A stretch of 64,000 nt of DNA from Hyaloperonospora brassicae (Eukaryota > Oomycota > Peronosporomycetes > Peronosporales > Peronosporaceae), in assembly GCA_947650285.1 (NCBI GenBank), contig CANTFL010000086.1, positions 496,001 to 560,000 of the forward strand, given 5' to 3'. The number at the start of each line of letters is the position of its first letter. Position 1 is the stretch's first letter. A model generated the notes under the pieces. It had not been told where the DNA came from and did no database searches. It saw only the letters and a program-made list of their open reading frames with translations. A program made the position numbers and the translations under genes. Below are positions 1-11,225 of the stretch, piece after piece.

Positions 1-1
1 C

Positions 2-229
2 GTCTCGCACGCCCAGGCCAATGCTGCGATCAAACAGCGTCGTCGCACGTACCGCGCGCATGGTCGCATTGGGCCCTACATGTCCAACCCTGCCCACATT
101 GAGCTGATCTTGTCAGAGAAGCGTGCGAACGTTGCCAAGGCCGTGGAGGAGGCCAAGCCTGTCAAGGTGTCGCGCAAGCGCCAGGCCCAGCTGCGTCTGA
201 AGTCGGGTGGCGGTGTCCCGGCCAGCTAA
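2..229 (+). CDS. RPL17: Large-subunit ribosomal protein uL22 (RPL17), 3' end
   Basis: The window opens inside this gene; only the last 75 codons and the TAA stop (227-229) are present. The reading frame begins at base 2. The segment [11 protein letters not shown] followed by [11 protein letters not shown] is the conserved C-terminal part of eukaryotic uL22, a 60S subunit protein that lines the peptide exit tunnel. It is followed by the usual lysine/arginine-rich tail. No intron is seen in this part. Family identity is clear from the motif; the start and any upstream introns lie outside the window. Confidence 0.93.
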   Translation, partial: VSHAQANAAIKQRRRTYRAHGRIGPYMSNPAHIELILSEKRANVAKAVEEAKPVKVSRKRQAQLRLKSGGGVPAS

Positions 230-1454
230 GGCGCTTGTACGTACGGAGTGGCTCTTGCCTGGAACACGAACAGAGCAGTCGAGCACGACGAGCGACTGTA
301 GACGCAAGGGAAGGGCGAAAGTTGGGTAAACTTTTAATACAGCCTTGCTGAGAATGGGTTCTACTGACGTGGTGTGCCGTGTATTGCCTGCCGAGCGACG
401 AGAAGTGCGGGCCCGATGTGTGTTGCGGTAGTGGCGTGTCCTGCTTGCATGCGTCTGTGCGAGAGCTGCTCCTGATGTGGCCATGTACAGGTCGAACTTG
501 GCGCACCGAATGAGGACAGGAGATGGGGCAGTCTGTTCTGCAGGCTCTCGCTGATACTTCAGACACCACTGAAGACAAGACACGACTGGTGATGTAACTG
601 GTACTGTCCACGACGGAAGCGGACAAACCACTCGACGTTTGCACCGATCGCCGCGATGGCAAACTCTGCTCACCAGTAAACCTGTATCCTGCTTGGTATA
701 TACCAGTAAGATGCATCACCTCTTGATGTGGCATCGTGATGCACTCCCAGTTGACTTCTCGTTGGTGGGCGGTTGGTACAGGGGCAAGTGCTGCCGACCC
801 ACTTTTGCATCTTCAGCAGTGTGACGTGCAGCTGTTCACTCTTTTGCGGTGACGTTCTCACTGGTGCTGCAGTCCGTGTGGTTCTGTCGCGGCCGTCTTG
901 CGAACATTGACACGAGAGCTCTGTCCTTGCAGCCATTGCTACATGAGATGGCACAAGAGACAAGAGCCAAAGCTTGTGATGTGCACAGTACGGGTCCAGA
1001 AAGAATGCACGTGGACGCGAAGCTGCTGCCACACGTTGCAACAAAGTGCTGTCCGAGATATCCAGCGACAGCGTCGATCGACAGCAGACGGTTTACTGTA
1101 CTCTCGACCGCCGCCAACGCAACGACCTAACGACGTCCCACACAAAACGCCTGACAAGAACGGACGTGTTTACGCTCTTTTGATCCTCACGCAGTATGCA
1201 GCTTTTGTTCCAGGCATTGCCACGCGCACTGCTTGACGAGCTCATTGTCCTCTCTATCCCGAGTCTGAGCACCATATACTCTTTAGCGGTCGTATCTATC
1301 GAAGAATGTCAATCTCACGGTCCCCTTAACGTGTGTCTCGTCGTCACAAGGGCAATTGCAATGCCTTGCGAAACGCTTCGCACTGATTGGTCGATTCTCC
1401 CGCCGCGATCTTTGTTTTGGCGGGAGTAGCATTGGTCGTCGTCCGTGGACTCAC
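230..1454. other. Intergenic region between RPL17 and MSH6
   Basis: About 1.2 kb without a convincing gene. Short open frames occur on both strands but none shows a recognisable motif, biased composition or plausible splice pattern. It should contain the RPL17 3' UTR and the MSH6 promoter. No tRNA, hairpin terminator or repeat was recognised. Confidence 0.6.
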
Positions 1455-4400
1455 ATGAAGCAGAAGAAGAGTCAGAGCTCGTTGCTGCGTTTCTTCAGCC
1501 CGCCGTCATTGGCCAGTGCGTCGACTTCCGAGAAGAAGAAGGAGAAGGAGAAGACACATGAGGTAGATGTATGTGCTACTGAGGAAGGCCGTCACGTGGT
1601 GCAAGTGACTGTGCCACGAACGATTGCCGCGTCGCAAGGCACGACGCGTAAGAAGATTGAGTTTTCGCCCAAGATACAGCAAACGGCGACGGCAATTCAG
1701 GCGCATGAAGACGGCAGCAGTGATGAGCTGTTGGATACGAAGCGAGGGGTGACGTCATCGATCGCTAGTGGCGTCAAGCGCAAGGCGTACGAAGATTTCC
1801 TTGGCACGAGCTCAGAGGACGAGGACGAAGAGGTCAGGAAACCTGACACGATGACGGACGGGCAGGAAAAGGAGAAGAAGGAACTGCTGGTACAGACGAA
1901 AAAGGGACGGGCTGGACGTCTTGTGATTCGAGATGATGATAATGACGAAGACGACTCGGACAGAGAGGAGGAGCCTGTGGCTTTAGTATCGTATCGACGG
2001 AAGGTGCAGACCATCACGCGCAACGTTGTGAGCAGTGAAGACGAGTGGATGGAGCAGGACAGCTTGGAGGAAGGCGGTGGTGGCGACGAGTCCGAATGTA
2101 GCGCTGCGGAACACGAACCTTCTGACGACGACGATATGGACGATTTCGTGGTCGAGGAGGTCGAGGAAGAGGTTTTGCCACGCAAGAAGCGACGAAAGAG
2201 TGCGCCTGCCACGAGCAAGTCAACGAAGGTGGCGGTCAAGTCCTTTTCGTCTCCCCCACCTGCGGCCAAAACGAAATGGAACGATGCATCTACCTCGCAC
2301 ACTGAGAAAGGTGCAGATAGCTCCAGCATGCCAAGCTCCGTTGCGGGGGCTGGCAACCATATCCATGACTCGCTGTCTTGGCTACACGAAGAGCGACGTG
2401 ATAGTAATGGCAACGCACCAGACTCGCCGGACTTTGATCCACGCACTCTCAAAGTGCCAGCTGAATTTTTGAGAAAAGAAACCCCAGCCATGGTGCAGTG
2501 GTGGGAAGTGAAGGCGAAGAACATGGACACGGTGCTCTTTTTCAAGGTCGGCAAGTTTTATGAGTTGTTCCACATGGATGCCGATGTTGGTTTCAAAGAG
2601 CTGAATCTCATCTATATGAAAGGGGAAAAAGCACACTCGGGCTTCCCAGAGATCGCGTACTCGAAGATGTCGTCGCAACTCGTCGCGAAGGGGTATCGTG
2701 TTGCTCGCGTTGAACAAACAGAAACGCCTGACATGTTGAAGGTCCGAAACAGCACTTTGGCAAAGAAAGCCAAAGTTGTGCGTCGTGAGGTGTGCTCGCT
2801 GCTGTCCGTCGGTACCAATACTGTCAGCTTTTTAGACCCTCCTGTGTCGTCGCACGATCAGATGTCAAAGCACCTCCTCGCGCTGAAAGAGTTTTGCGAT
2901 CCTGCGCAAAAAACTGTGCGCTTCGGTCTTTGTATGGTAGACTGCTCTACGGGCGCCTTCCAAATTGCTGAGTTTGACGACACGGAGCAGCGTGACCGTC
3001 TGAAAACGCTCTTTGCCCAGTTTCACGTTGTAGAAGTCGTGACCGAGCGATTCAATTTATCGGATGTCACCAAGATGGTGCTCAAGTACGCTGTACCTGC
3101 TGCGGTTCGGTCGTCCTTGCGAGTGGGCAAAGAGTTTTGGGACGCATCAAAGACGATTGACGAAATTGAGCAGGCTGGGTATTTCAAGGAGCACGGATGG
3201 CCGGAAGATGTTCTTTGCTTCCTGGAAATGGACAAAGTAGTACGACCCGAGGGCCGACTTGCAGTCAGTGCTCTGGGAGGCTGCATATGGCATTTGCGTC
3301 GAAGCATAATCGATCGGGAGTTGCTTTCGCTTTGCAAGTTCAAACGGTACAAGCCTTCTGACGAGGAAGCGCGGGATGCACGCTTTGACACTCTAGCAGT
3401 GTCTGCGGCAAAGTCTGAGCTGAACCAGCAATATGTCGTGTTGGACTCGCAGACGATTAAGAACCTGGAGGTGCTTTGTAACAGTTTCGACGGCTCACGT
3501 TCGGGATCGCTTATCGACATCATGGACAAGACCGTGACGAGCTTTGGCCGCCGCATGTTTCAGGAGTGGGTGTTGAAGCCGTTGTGCAAGATAGGCGATA
3601 TACAAGAGCGACTTGATGCTGTTGAAGAGCTGGGTTCTTGCAGCGACGTGATGATGGAGATTCGTGAGCTCCTCCGCAAACTGCCTGATCTGGAGCGGTT
3701 GCTGTCCCGAATCCACGCACTTGGATCGGCGTACCGGTCGAAGGAACATCCAGACAGCCGTGCAATCATGTACGAATCGCAGCAGTACAATGTTCGCAAG
3801 ATCAAAGAGTTTCTGTCCGTGCTGAACGGGTTTGATACGGCCATGAATCTTGCCCTCGAGTTGGGGCCCCGTCTCTCTGGATCCACCTCGCCTATTCTTC
3901 GGACTCTGCTGGAAACATTCGATATTGACAATGGTGACTACCCTGACATCCATTGTGGGCACTTCCCCGACCTCACAAAGAGGCTCGAGTTTTTCAAGCG
4001 CAGTTTTGATCAAGCTGCTGCAGCAAAGAGCGGTGAAATAGTACCCCAATCGGGCGTCGACACTGAGTTTGACGCAGCTTGTGCTGACATTGCTCAGGTT
4101 GAGGCCGAGCTTGCGGAGTATCTAAGCGAACAGCGCACGGCGCTACGGTGTCGAGACATTTCCTACTGGGGCAAAAAGAAAGAGGACCGCTATCAGTTGG
4201 AGGTCCCTGAAAGTGCACTGAAGCAGCAGCCAAAAGAGTACGAACTCAAGTCTCGCAAAAAGGGATACAAACGCTTTCATACACGAACCATTTGCGACCT
4301 GCTGAAGCGCTTGGCTACAGCAGAAGCCCAGAAAGAGGATGCCCTGAAGGATCAGACACGCCGCATTTTCCACAAGTTCGACGAGGACTACAAGTACTGG

Positions 4401-5381
4401 ATGAAAGCTGTACAATGTCTGGCAGTGCTCGATTGCCTCGTCAGTCTTGGATTGCTAAGCAGCCAGAGCGAAGGATACACGAAACCTGAAGTACTTGCCG
4501 CAAGCTCTGCGAATGGAGGAACTCCATTCATCGATATTAGAGAAGGCGTGCACCCTTGCGTCGCTGCGAGCTACGACAATGGCGATTTTATTCCGAATGA
4601 TGCGCGCCTTGGTATCGAAGGGAAAGGTCAAATGATCCTCCTCAGTGGGCCGAACATGGGTGGAAAATCTACGCTTCTGCGGCAAACCTGCGTTCTGACC
4701 CTCATGGCTCAAATAGGCAGCTTTGTTCCCGCTGCAAAGTGTCGCCTGAGTCCTGTGGATCGCATTTTCACCCGAATTGGTGCGTCCGATCGTATTCTGG
4801 CTGGCCAAAGTACTCTGTACGTGGAGCTGGCCGAGACTGCTACGATACTGAACCACGCAACTAGACACTCGCTTGTCATTCTAGACGAGTTGGGGCGTGG
4901 AACCTCGACATTTGACGGCACCGCGATCGCATACTCTGTCGTCGAGCACCTACTAAGCGATATCCGATGCCGTACCATGTTTGCGACTCATTACCACTCG
5001 CTAGTCGAAGAGTACGCAGACAACGGAAAGGTATCGCTAGGCCACATGGGCTGCATCGTGAACCCGGAAAACGATCGCAAGGTCACGTTCCTGTACAAGC
5101 TCGAGGACGGCTCTTGCCCCAAGAGCTATGGCATCAACGTTGCCATGCTGGCCAAGCTCCCGGATGAAGTGATCGAGTGTGCGGCGAAGAAGTCAGCGCA
5201 GTTTGAGCGCTCCTTGCAGGCGACAAACTCGCACACGGAGCTAGAGAGCGTCGAAGCGGCTCAACACATACGGGACGCGCTAGCACAAGGCGAAGCGGGC
5301 TTTGATAGCCTTTTGAAGCTGTGGGCTCGATGCGTGGATCGACTTGAGATGCAAACATGTGATGTCGCGCCCGGAGCGTAG
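1455..5381 (+). CDS. MSH6: DNA mismatch repair protein MSH6 (MutS-alpha subunit)
   Basis: Single-exon gene of 1,308 residues, close to human MSH6 (about 1,360). MSH6 pairs with MSH2 in the nucleus to recognise base mismatches and small loops. The frame is open upstream, but 1455 is the first in-frame ATG and puts a PCNA-interacting box (QSSLLRFF, residues 7-14) at the extreme N-terminus, as in other MSH6 proteins. An acidic, serine-rich linker follows (to about residue 330). The mismatch-reading Phe-X-Glu motif is in GKFYELF (residues 366-372, Phe368 and Glu370). The C-terminal ATPase has Walker A GPNMGGKST (from about residue 1065) and Walker B VILDELGRGTST. No PWWP domain is seen. The neighbouring + strand gene is a broken LRR gene, so no functional clustering is implied. 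Confidence 0.96.
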   Translation: MKQKKSQSSLLRFFSPPSLASASTSEKKKEKEKTHEVDVCATEEGRHVVQVTVPRTIAASQGTTRKKIEFSPKIQQTATAIQAHEDGSSDELLDTKRGVTSSIASGVKRKAYEDFLGTSSEDEDEEVRKPDTMTDGQEKEKKELLVQTKKGRAGRLVIRDDDNDEDDSDREEEPVALVSYRRKVQTITRNVVSSEDEWMEQDSLEEGGGGDESECSAAEHEPSDDDDMDDFVVEEVEEEVLPRKKRRKSAPATSKSTKVAVKSFSSPPPAAKTKWNDASTSHTEKGADSSSMPSSVAGAGNHIHDSLSWLHEERRDSNGNAPDSPDFDPRTLKVPAEFLRKETPAMVQWWEVKAKNMDTVLFFKVGKFYELFHMDADVGFKELNLIYMKGEKAHSGFPEIAYSKMSSQLVAKGYRVARVEQTETPDMLKVRNSTLAKKAKVVRREVCSLLSVGTNTVSFLDPPVSSHDQMSKHLLALKEFCDPAQKTVRFGLCMVDCSTGAFQIAEFDDTEQRDRLKTLFAQFHVVEVVTERFNLSDVTKMVLKYAVPAAVRSSLRVGKEFWDASKTIDEIEQAGYFKEHGWPEDVLCFLEMDKVVRPEGRLAVSALGGCIWHLRRSIIDRELLSLCKFKRYKPSDEEARDARFDTLAVSAAKSELNQQYVVLDSQTIKNLEVLCNSFDGSRSGSLIDIMDKTVTSFGRRMFQEWVLKPLCKIGDIQERLDAVEELGSCSDVMMEIRELLRKLPDLERLLSRIHALGSAYRSKEHPDSRAIMYESQQYNVRKIKEFLSVLNGFDTAMNLALELGPRLSGSTSPILRTLLETFDIDNGDYPDIHCGHFPDLTKRLEFFKRSFDQAAAAKSGEIVPQSGVDTEFDAACADIAQVEAELAEYLSEQRTALRCRDISYWGKKKEDRYQLEVPESALKQQPKEYELKSRKKGYKRFHTRTICDLLKRLATAEAQKEDALKDQTRRIFHKFDEDYKYWMKAVQCLAVLDCLVSLGLLSSQSEGYTKPEVLAASSANGGTPFIDIREGVHPCVAASYDNGDFIPNDARLGIEGKGQMILLSGPNMGGKSTLLRQTCVLTLMAQIGSFVPAAKCRLSPVDRIFTRIGASDRILAGQSTLYVELAETATILNHATRHSLVILDELGRGTSTFDGTAIAYSVVEHLLSDIRCRTMFATHYHSLVEEYADNGKVSLGHMGCIVNPENDRKVTFLYKLEDGSCPKSYGINVAMLAKLPDEVIECAAKKSAQFERSLQATNSHTELESVEAAQHIRDALAQGEAGFDSLLKLWARCVDRLEMQTCDVAPGA

Positions 5382-5473
5382 TCTAAGGGTCACTAAGACG
5401 CGGAGTCCGACCACACACCTTTGATCCTGGTCGGCATCATCGTCGTCGACACTATCGTCGACACCATTCAGTC

Positions 5474-6528
5474 ATGAAGTCGCTCGTAGAGCTCTCCGTG
5501 ACGGCCGTCGCGCACTTGACGCCCGTGCCGGAGCTCCTCGCGAATGTCGAGTATCTGCCCACTGCCGTACGTCACGAGCTCTTCCACGAGTTGTCCGACT
5601 GTCGGCTACGACAGATGGAAATGGCGTGGGAAGCGGCTGCCAGAGCTGAAGCACAGGAACCACGTGACGGATTTGACCCTCTGGCTGGCGACCAGTTCCT
5701 GTTCGACCGGGAGACTCAGCGTGAGTGGGAGCGTCGCTTGAGGACAGCGCAACGGAGCTGTGGAACGAGAGTGATGACGAGGACAGCGAACCCGGTGGAG
5801 AACTCGGCGGCCGCACAGGAGCGACGACGCAACTACCGGTTCGTGTTCTGGGAGCACCAGTTCCGCACGCTTTTCAACCTGCGAAACCCGCAGCGGTCTA
5901 CAGATCCGGTGGATGTCCTTAGTGACTGCCAGGAGCTCTTCGTCGATGTCATGGAGGTGCTCAAAGTGCACGGCCGCGAACTCTGTGACGACAACGTGCA
6001 GCTCATCTCGGCCCTGCGACAGCTTCGGAGACTGGAGATACACCACCCGGAACAGCAACGGACTTGCTGGGAGGCAACGGGACGTTTGCTGCAAAGTCAC
6101 CAGCATCTTGCAGAGCTAGGGCTTTTCCACGGCAAGTTGACCGATACACACATAAGCCATTCGAGCTTGTCGACCTGAGTGGAAATCTGCTCACAGTGAG
6201 TGGGCTCGCGACGATCGCAGACATGATGAGACAACCTTTCGATGCTACTGCTACACACCTTAATGCCGCCGCACGAGAAGACGCGACTCGGGTGGATCGA
6301 AAGTGTCGACGAATTGACAGTCCGGACGAGCGTCAGGACTCCTCGAGTCCGCACAACGCCACCGACGTGCTGTTCGAAGAACTGTGTCGACTGAATAACG
6401 ACTTTGTCGGTAAAGACGAGCAAGGGACCGATAGCTCGATGCTCATGGAGCCCATCCGGCGGAGTGTGGGCCATCTCAGGAGCAACGAGTGGGCAACACG
6501 ACACCAGGTGTATGATGATGAAGTATAG
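5474..6528 (+). pseudogene. Leucine-rich-repeat protein gene, apparently frameshifted
   Basis: An ATG at 5474 opens a 234-residue frame ending at 6178. It starts MKSLVELSVTAV and contains leucine-rich stretches (LRQLRRLEI; HLAELGLFHGKLTD). The next repeat unit (FELVDLSGNLLTVSGLATIADMM, in two parts FELVDLSGNLL and TVSGLATIADMM) continues in a different frame from about 6160 to 6528, as if one base was lost or gained near 6150-6165. Around 5725-5830 a second alternative frame (LWNESDDEDSEPG) also looks more protein-like than the main one, suggesting a compensating pair of indels. The repeats resemble the ribonuclease-inhibitor type of LRR. The original protein probably ran further into the decayed 6.5-7.0 kb region. 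A spliced functional gene is possible, but no good GT-AG pair was found at the break. Confidence 0.5.
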
Positions 6529-7003
6529 ACGACATGTATTGAACCACGATGTGCTGGGTCGCTCGTCCGTGCTCACAGCAAGAAGGAAGTCGTTGCCAAT
6601 ACACCTGACACAGGTGACTGCTGCTGCCGGATCAGAAATGACGTCGAACGCACGACGATTCATAGCGCGAGAGCGCTGCTTCATGACGACAGTTGTCATG
6701 CCATCGAGATGAGCTACGCGTGATCAGTTCTACAACCCGTGTTTCGATTGCTATCGATCGGACAGAGTGGCCAGGCATCGATGATGGTAAGAGCTGCATC
6801 AACAGCGACAGAGGTGACGGCCGGTCAAATGCAGATGATATCCAGCTCGCTCACGATCAAAGCATTGACACACTTGTTCAAGTTACTTCATCAACAAGAA
6901 CACAAGAGTCGATCGGTCAGACGCCGTACGCTACGAGTCCACCGAGTGAGCACGGCGTCGGCGGTCGCAAGCATCAAACAAGTCTGTATATCTCGAGCAC
7001 ACA
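6529..7003. other. Gap after the LRR gene: decayed sequence
   Basis: No intact gene is visible. Short + strand frames (about 6404-6712 and 6739-7023) may be degraded continuation of the LRR gene but cannot be aligned confidently. The 3' UTR of the minus-strand GH30 gene must end here. Confidence 0.4.
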
Positions 7004-8512
7004 CTACTTTCCAGCACCCGTGATCTCAAACGTCATGACCGATGCCGCCGGGATCGATGAACGAAACGACTTGCCAGTCAATTTGATCTTCGATGGCTTG
7101 TACAGTGCTCCCGATCCGCTCGTCTCGGTGGTCCAAGCACTGACGGGACCCGCCACGGACTTGAAACTGGACAGGTCGAACGTGACGTTCGAAACCGCGT
7201 CGGCTGTGTTCACGGATACCAGTACCAGCAATTTCGATGCAGCATCGTAAGCTACGACGGTTTTCACGTCGTTCGACGACAGAATGGCCATTCCAGGGCG
7301 AATGTGGCGCGAGTACTGAGCCAGTACGTAGTACTTGGTGTTCGGTGCGCCAAGTGAGCTTTCGGCCAGATTCGACTGCACAAGGCCCCAACCAGCACCG
7401 TCGAGCACTTGCCAGTACACGAATGCCGACACGCCCATTTCGTTGATGTCAAGAGCGACCGATTCGGCCATCTTGAGTCCGCTGCCGTCCTTCTCTCCGT
7501 ATTCCGAGTCCCACAACTTCTTGCCCGAGTTTGCAATCAGCGTCTTCAGCGGCCCCCGGTCTTTGCCACGGTAGGGACTCAAGCCGTCGTAACCGTGCGT
7601 GTTCACTTTGCCGAAAGCCGCCATCACGTTTGGCGATGCCGACATGGAGGTGAGACTCGATAGCGCGATCGAAGGTGAGTTCTCGTCTGACGTTGCAATG
7701 ACGACGTTTTTCAGCCCAAAAGTGTTGAGGTGTTCCCGAAGATGCAACAAGACACTGGCTTGCGCACTCAAGTCAAAGTGGCAACCCTCCTGGCCACCTG
7801 GAAACGTCCACCACGTACTTGTTGGCTCATTGAACGGCTCAACGTACGTGAAGCTGACGCCCCAGCGTTCCTTCGCCTCTCTCACCACCGTGGCCAAGTA
7901 CAATGCAAACGCGTCGTGGTTCCAGGACTGCAAGTTGTTCTTCTTGCCGTCACCTCCTCCAGCAGTGGCGTGGTTGTAGTTCATCCACCACGGCGGAGAG
8001 TTCGAGAACGCCTCCGTGACATCCACATCGCGTTGCAGGGCCAGCTTGAGCATTTCGCGTTGCTTCACATCGGCCGTCCAGTCCCAACTCGAGCTCGACG
8101 ACACGTTGCTCGCCCAGTTGATCCAGAACGCCTCGATGAACTTGGGCGCCGGCATCTTCGGCGACCGGTTCATGGCGACGGCGGTGCCCGCGTTATTAAA
8201 CACGGCTTTGCCGGATCCGCCAACGTTATAGCGCACGATGTTGAGCCCCAGCGCAGGCAGACTGGACGGTGCGCCTTGGAGCGTCACTGCGTCTTTGTGC
8301 GTGAAGAGCAGATCCGCAACGTCTTCGCGGTCGCCGAACACGTTGGCCCACCAGCAGAGAGACGTGCCCCATCCTTCCCAGTTCTCGAGCAGAGTTGTTG
8401 TCGCATCGACTGTGATCGTCGGGTCCGCGGCAAGAGCTGAAAACGCGATACTTGCGGTGCCGTCGACTGTCAGTGCACTTCCGACGAAAGCCAACGCTGC
8501 GAGTACCTGCAT
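7004..8512 (-). CDS. Secreted glycoside hydrolase family 30 (endo-beta-1,6-galactanase-like)
   Basis: Intronless 502-residue protein. The first in-frame ATG (8512) gives a typical signal peptide (MQVLAALAFVGSALTVDG), so it is probably secreted. The body has GH30 hallmarks: ENWEGWGTSLCWWANVFG near the N-terminus, the acid/base glutamate in YVEPFNEPTS, and the nucleophile glutamate in LWDSEYGEKDGSG. A C-terminal beta-sandwich follows (about the last 90 residues). The best family match I recognise is fungal endo-1,6-beta-galactanase, which cuts arabinogalactan side chains; in a plant-associated oomycete this would fit wall degradation or nutrition. Substrate specificity within GH30 is inferred. 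The frame is intact and both catalytic residues are present. Confidence 0.88.
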   Translation of the reverse strand: MQVLAALAFVGSALTVDGTASIAFSALAADPTITVDATTTLLENWEGWGTSLCWWANVFGDREDVADLLFTHKDAVTLQGAPSSLPALGLNIVRYNVGGSGKAVFNNAGTAVAMNRSPKMPAPKFIEAFWINWASNVSSSSSWDWTADVKQREMLKLALQRDVDVTEAFSNSPPWWMNYNHATAGGGDGKKNNLQSWNHDAFALYLATVVREAKERWGVSFTYVEPFNEPTSTWWTFPGGQEGCHFDLSAQASVLLHLREHLNTFGLKNVVIATSDENSPSIALSSLTSMSASPNVMAAFGKVNTHGYDGLSPYRGKDRGPLKTLIANSGKKLWDSEYGEKDGSGLKMAESVALDINEMGVSAFVYWQVLDGAGWGLVQSNLAESSLGAPNTKYYVLAQYSRHIRPGMAILSSNDVKTVVAYDAASKLLVLVSVNTADAVSNVTFDLSSFKSVAGPVSAWTTETSGSGALYKPSKIKLTGKSFRSSIPAASVMTFEITGAGK

Positions 8513-11225
8513 GAAGCCGACCTGGTCGATTTGAATGCCCAAGTGAATCGCAAAGTGACTGACAGGAACGACGAGCCTCTAACCATTCAGCTCGTGACAC
8601 GATTGGACGTGCGAGGGTCGAATTGTCGCAGCATGAAGGGCCACTCTTCGTGTCTCAGGAACAGATGGAACTGGGGAAGCTGTTCAAGCGCGTGTCTCAT
8701 CACCAGATCGGTCCCGAGTCGATTGATGTTTGTTCACGCAGGCAGAAGCTGCTGTCGTGTGCTGCTCGAACGCGGACGAGAGTATACTGCGTTTGCGGGC
8801 CATAGTGGACTGCAGGTTTGCGGGAAGGAACGCGTGTGTATAGCATGTTGCATCCTGTGACACAAGCCGACCGGCCTCGCAAGTTTTTGTCGACGAAAGG
8901 TGCACGGACGAGAGTATCGATCTGCTATGACAAACAGTTCATGAGCGAGTGGACGGACGTTGGGCCAATGTGTCTCGATATGGCCGCCCGCAGCTGTGTG
9001 CAAAGGTCTTTTGCAAGCACATGGCACGAGATGTGCTGGATCCGGACCTGACTATACCTGTTGACGTACACCTCAGCCGCAACCGAAACGACCTGCGCAT
9101 CCCAAGTGCGAGTGCGTAAACAGTCTCGAACGGCCTATCGACGCGACACGAGGTCAGCGCAGGGATACAGAATGCCTAACGGATGGGCAAAGAGAGCAAG
9201 AGAGAGAGAGAGAGAGAGGCAGCGGACCTGTCGGATAGCTCCGAAGCCTGGAGGGCAACGCCGGTGCTCAAAAAAGTATTGTCGTTGGACAGGACTGGGT
9301 CTCTTCGGTGTCGCTCTCGGGTTTTGTGATTCTGGCTATGCTGCTGCCAAGTCCGCCTTGAGAAATTGAGGCGTGAAGACCTCAGGCGGATACGGTACGC
9401 CCACGCGACTCGAGTCGCCTCTTGGCAACAGAATTGAAGCACCGTCGCCATTACCAGTCACCATGTGCTTGAACAGTTCCATAGCGCCTCAGCTGTGCAT
9501 CGCGCGTTGTTGTGACAGCACTTGGCGCTGTCACCCTCTACCCCCTCACCAGCGACGGAGACTCGACTGCTGTCTGGAGCAGTGAGTCCGCTCAGTCCGA
9601 CAACAGCGTCGGAACTGTGTGTCCCTCCGCGTTCACAATTGCCGAGTCACCACCGCGTCTTGTGGTTACGAACAACTCGTCGTCATCGGTCATCGAGAAG
9701 GGTCTCGCACGTCTACTGCACATTGACGCTACGATCAACGGCCGTGACGCACGCCCTGCTCCAACAACGCGGGGGCCAAGCACTGCTGGCAATGCTAACT
9801 AACGCCATACGTGGATGCTGACGGTTTGACACGAGTGCAGTCGGTAAACGCGTTACTTGCGTTTGCACATCGCTTTACCGGCTTGCAACATTGCTGTCGC
9901 CCTGCATGGGAATCGACCGACCGAGAAGCCTCGAATTGCCTGCCAGAAGATAGTTCGGACGCGATTGACCCGAAGCGCCGTCGAGTGCATCAGTCCTTCC
10001 GACACTACTCCAAGCAGCAACGACGGCGAGTTGTGGTCGGCAAGTTGTGGTCAAGTAGGAGGAAGAAGCTGTTCGTTTGCAGGACGGGGGACGATCCGGT
10101 CTTGCACATTTGACTGCGTGTTGTCTCGTCGACGGAAACGCGAGTCGGAGTTCTACTCTGAGGATCGCTATGTGCATTTGATGCCGCGACAGCGCTTCAG
10201 CAGAAGGCGCGCGATGGCATCGAACGGTTGGCGTGCAATTGCAATATCGACACAACTCTGGGAACAATTGCGGCTCAAAGACAACTAGGAAGGAGACTGA
10301 GGACGTCCGTTGCGAGGTCACGCTTTGTTTGAGGCGAGTCGCACTGTGCCCATTCCCAACGTGTCGAGGACCAACTGCCGGTCCATCGTGAGCCCACTTG
10401 AAGCGCATTGGATTGACTCGACCATGTGTCCTGTGCACATGAGGCATGCATTCCCGTGCAACCTAAAACGGAAGGGACGTCATGAAGTTCCGTTATACCC
10501 AGTGACGCATGCATACTGTGTGGTCAGAGGCGTACGAAAAGAAGCCAAGTGCTGGATGGGCACTACCGACACACACAGACGGCAAGACTGCACCCCAACT
10601 TGTCCCAAAGTGTCGTTGGACACCGACAACGACGTATGAAAAGTCAGTCAAGATCCGTTAGCTTGGTGGAATCATTCGTCACGCAATCGGGGAACCGAAA
10701 GAAGGTTGCAGCAAGCCCCTGGTTGGTCATGGAGTACTGGAGAAGTGTGAAAGGAGGTCACACGACGGAGCTCTAGTTGACGAGCAGAGGAGTCGAACTT
10801 GCGTCAATCGGTATGCTTCAAGTTGAAGGTGCAAACACAAGTAGTCGCACAGCTGCACGCAACACTCTGCATGTCTCGTAGCTGCACTCCCAAGTCAGTG
10901 ACATAAGAAGCCCACCACTCGGTTCAATCCGTTTCATGCGCAGACCAACCGTCAAGTCGATCGTGCGTCCATCACGTGGATGAGAGTCTTCGCTCAGAAG
11001 CAAATGTAGGAAGTATGCGCGATGACATGTGCGGCAAAGAGAAACACTCGTAGCCATCCAGAGCATCGATCGATCGTGGTGGTAGATTGTCCGCCGGGAC
11101 TCAGTATCATTTCTCAATTCAGTTTCGACATCGCATACGTATCAACTGCGCTTAGCTTCCGAGCACTAAGACATTGTACACCTCATTGCACCAGCTCCAG
11201 CCCCCCCGCTTTCAGTCTTTGCCAC
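8513..11225. other. 2.7 kb gene-poor stretch, probably decayed coding sequence
   Basis: No complete gene could be assembled. Several + strand frames have protein-like serine/aspartate-rich composition (about 9512-9802, 9811-10113 and 9857-10288), in different phases and without clear splice sites, as expected of an old pseudogene; a link to the LRR gene upstream is only a guess. An (AG)n run lies at about 9198-9225. The proximal part must hold the GH30 promoter; the distal part the 3' UTR of WDR82. Confidence 0.4.

Noticed and set aside
1697..2554. 285-codon minus-strand frame with long serine runs
   Set aside because: Reverse reading of the acidic Asp/Glu linker of MSH6; the serine runs are the complement of those codons.
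6693..7250. 185-codon plus-strand frame
   Set aside because: Its 3' half is exactly antisense to the GH30 C-terminal domain and shows no family motif.
7730..8440. 236-codon plus-strand frame
   Set aside because: Antisense to the GH30 catalytic domain, with Arg/His-rich shadow composition.
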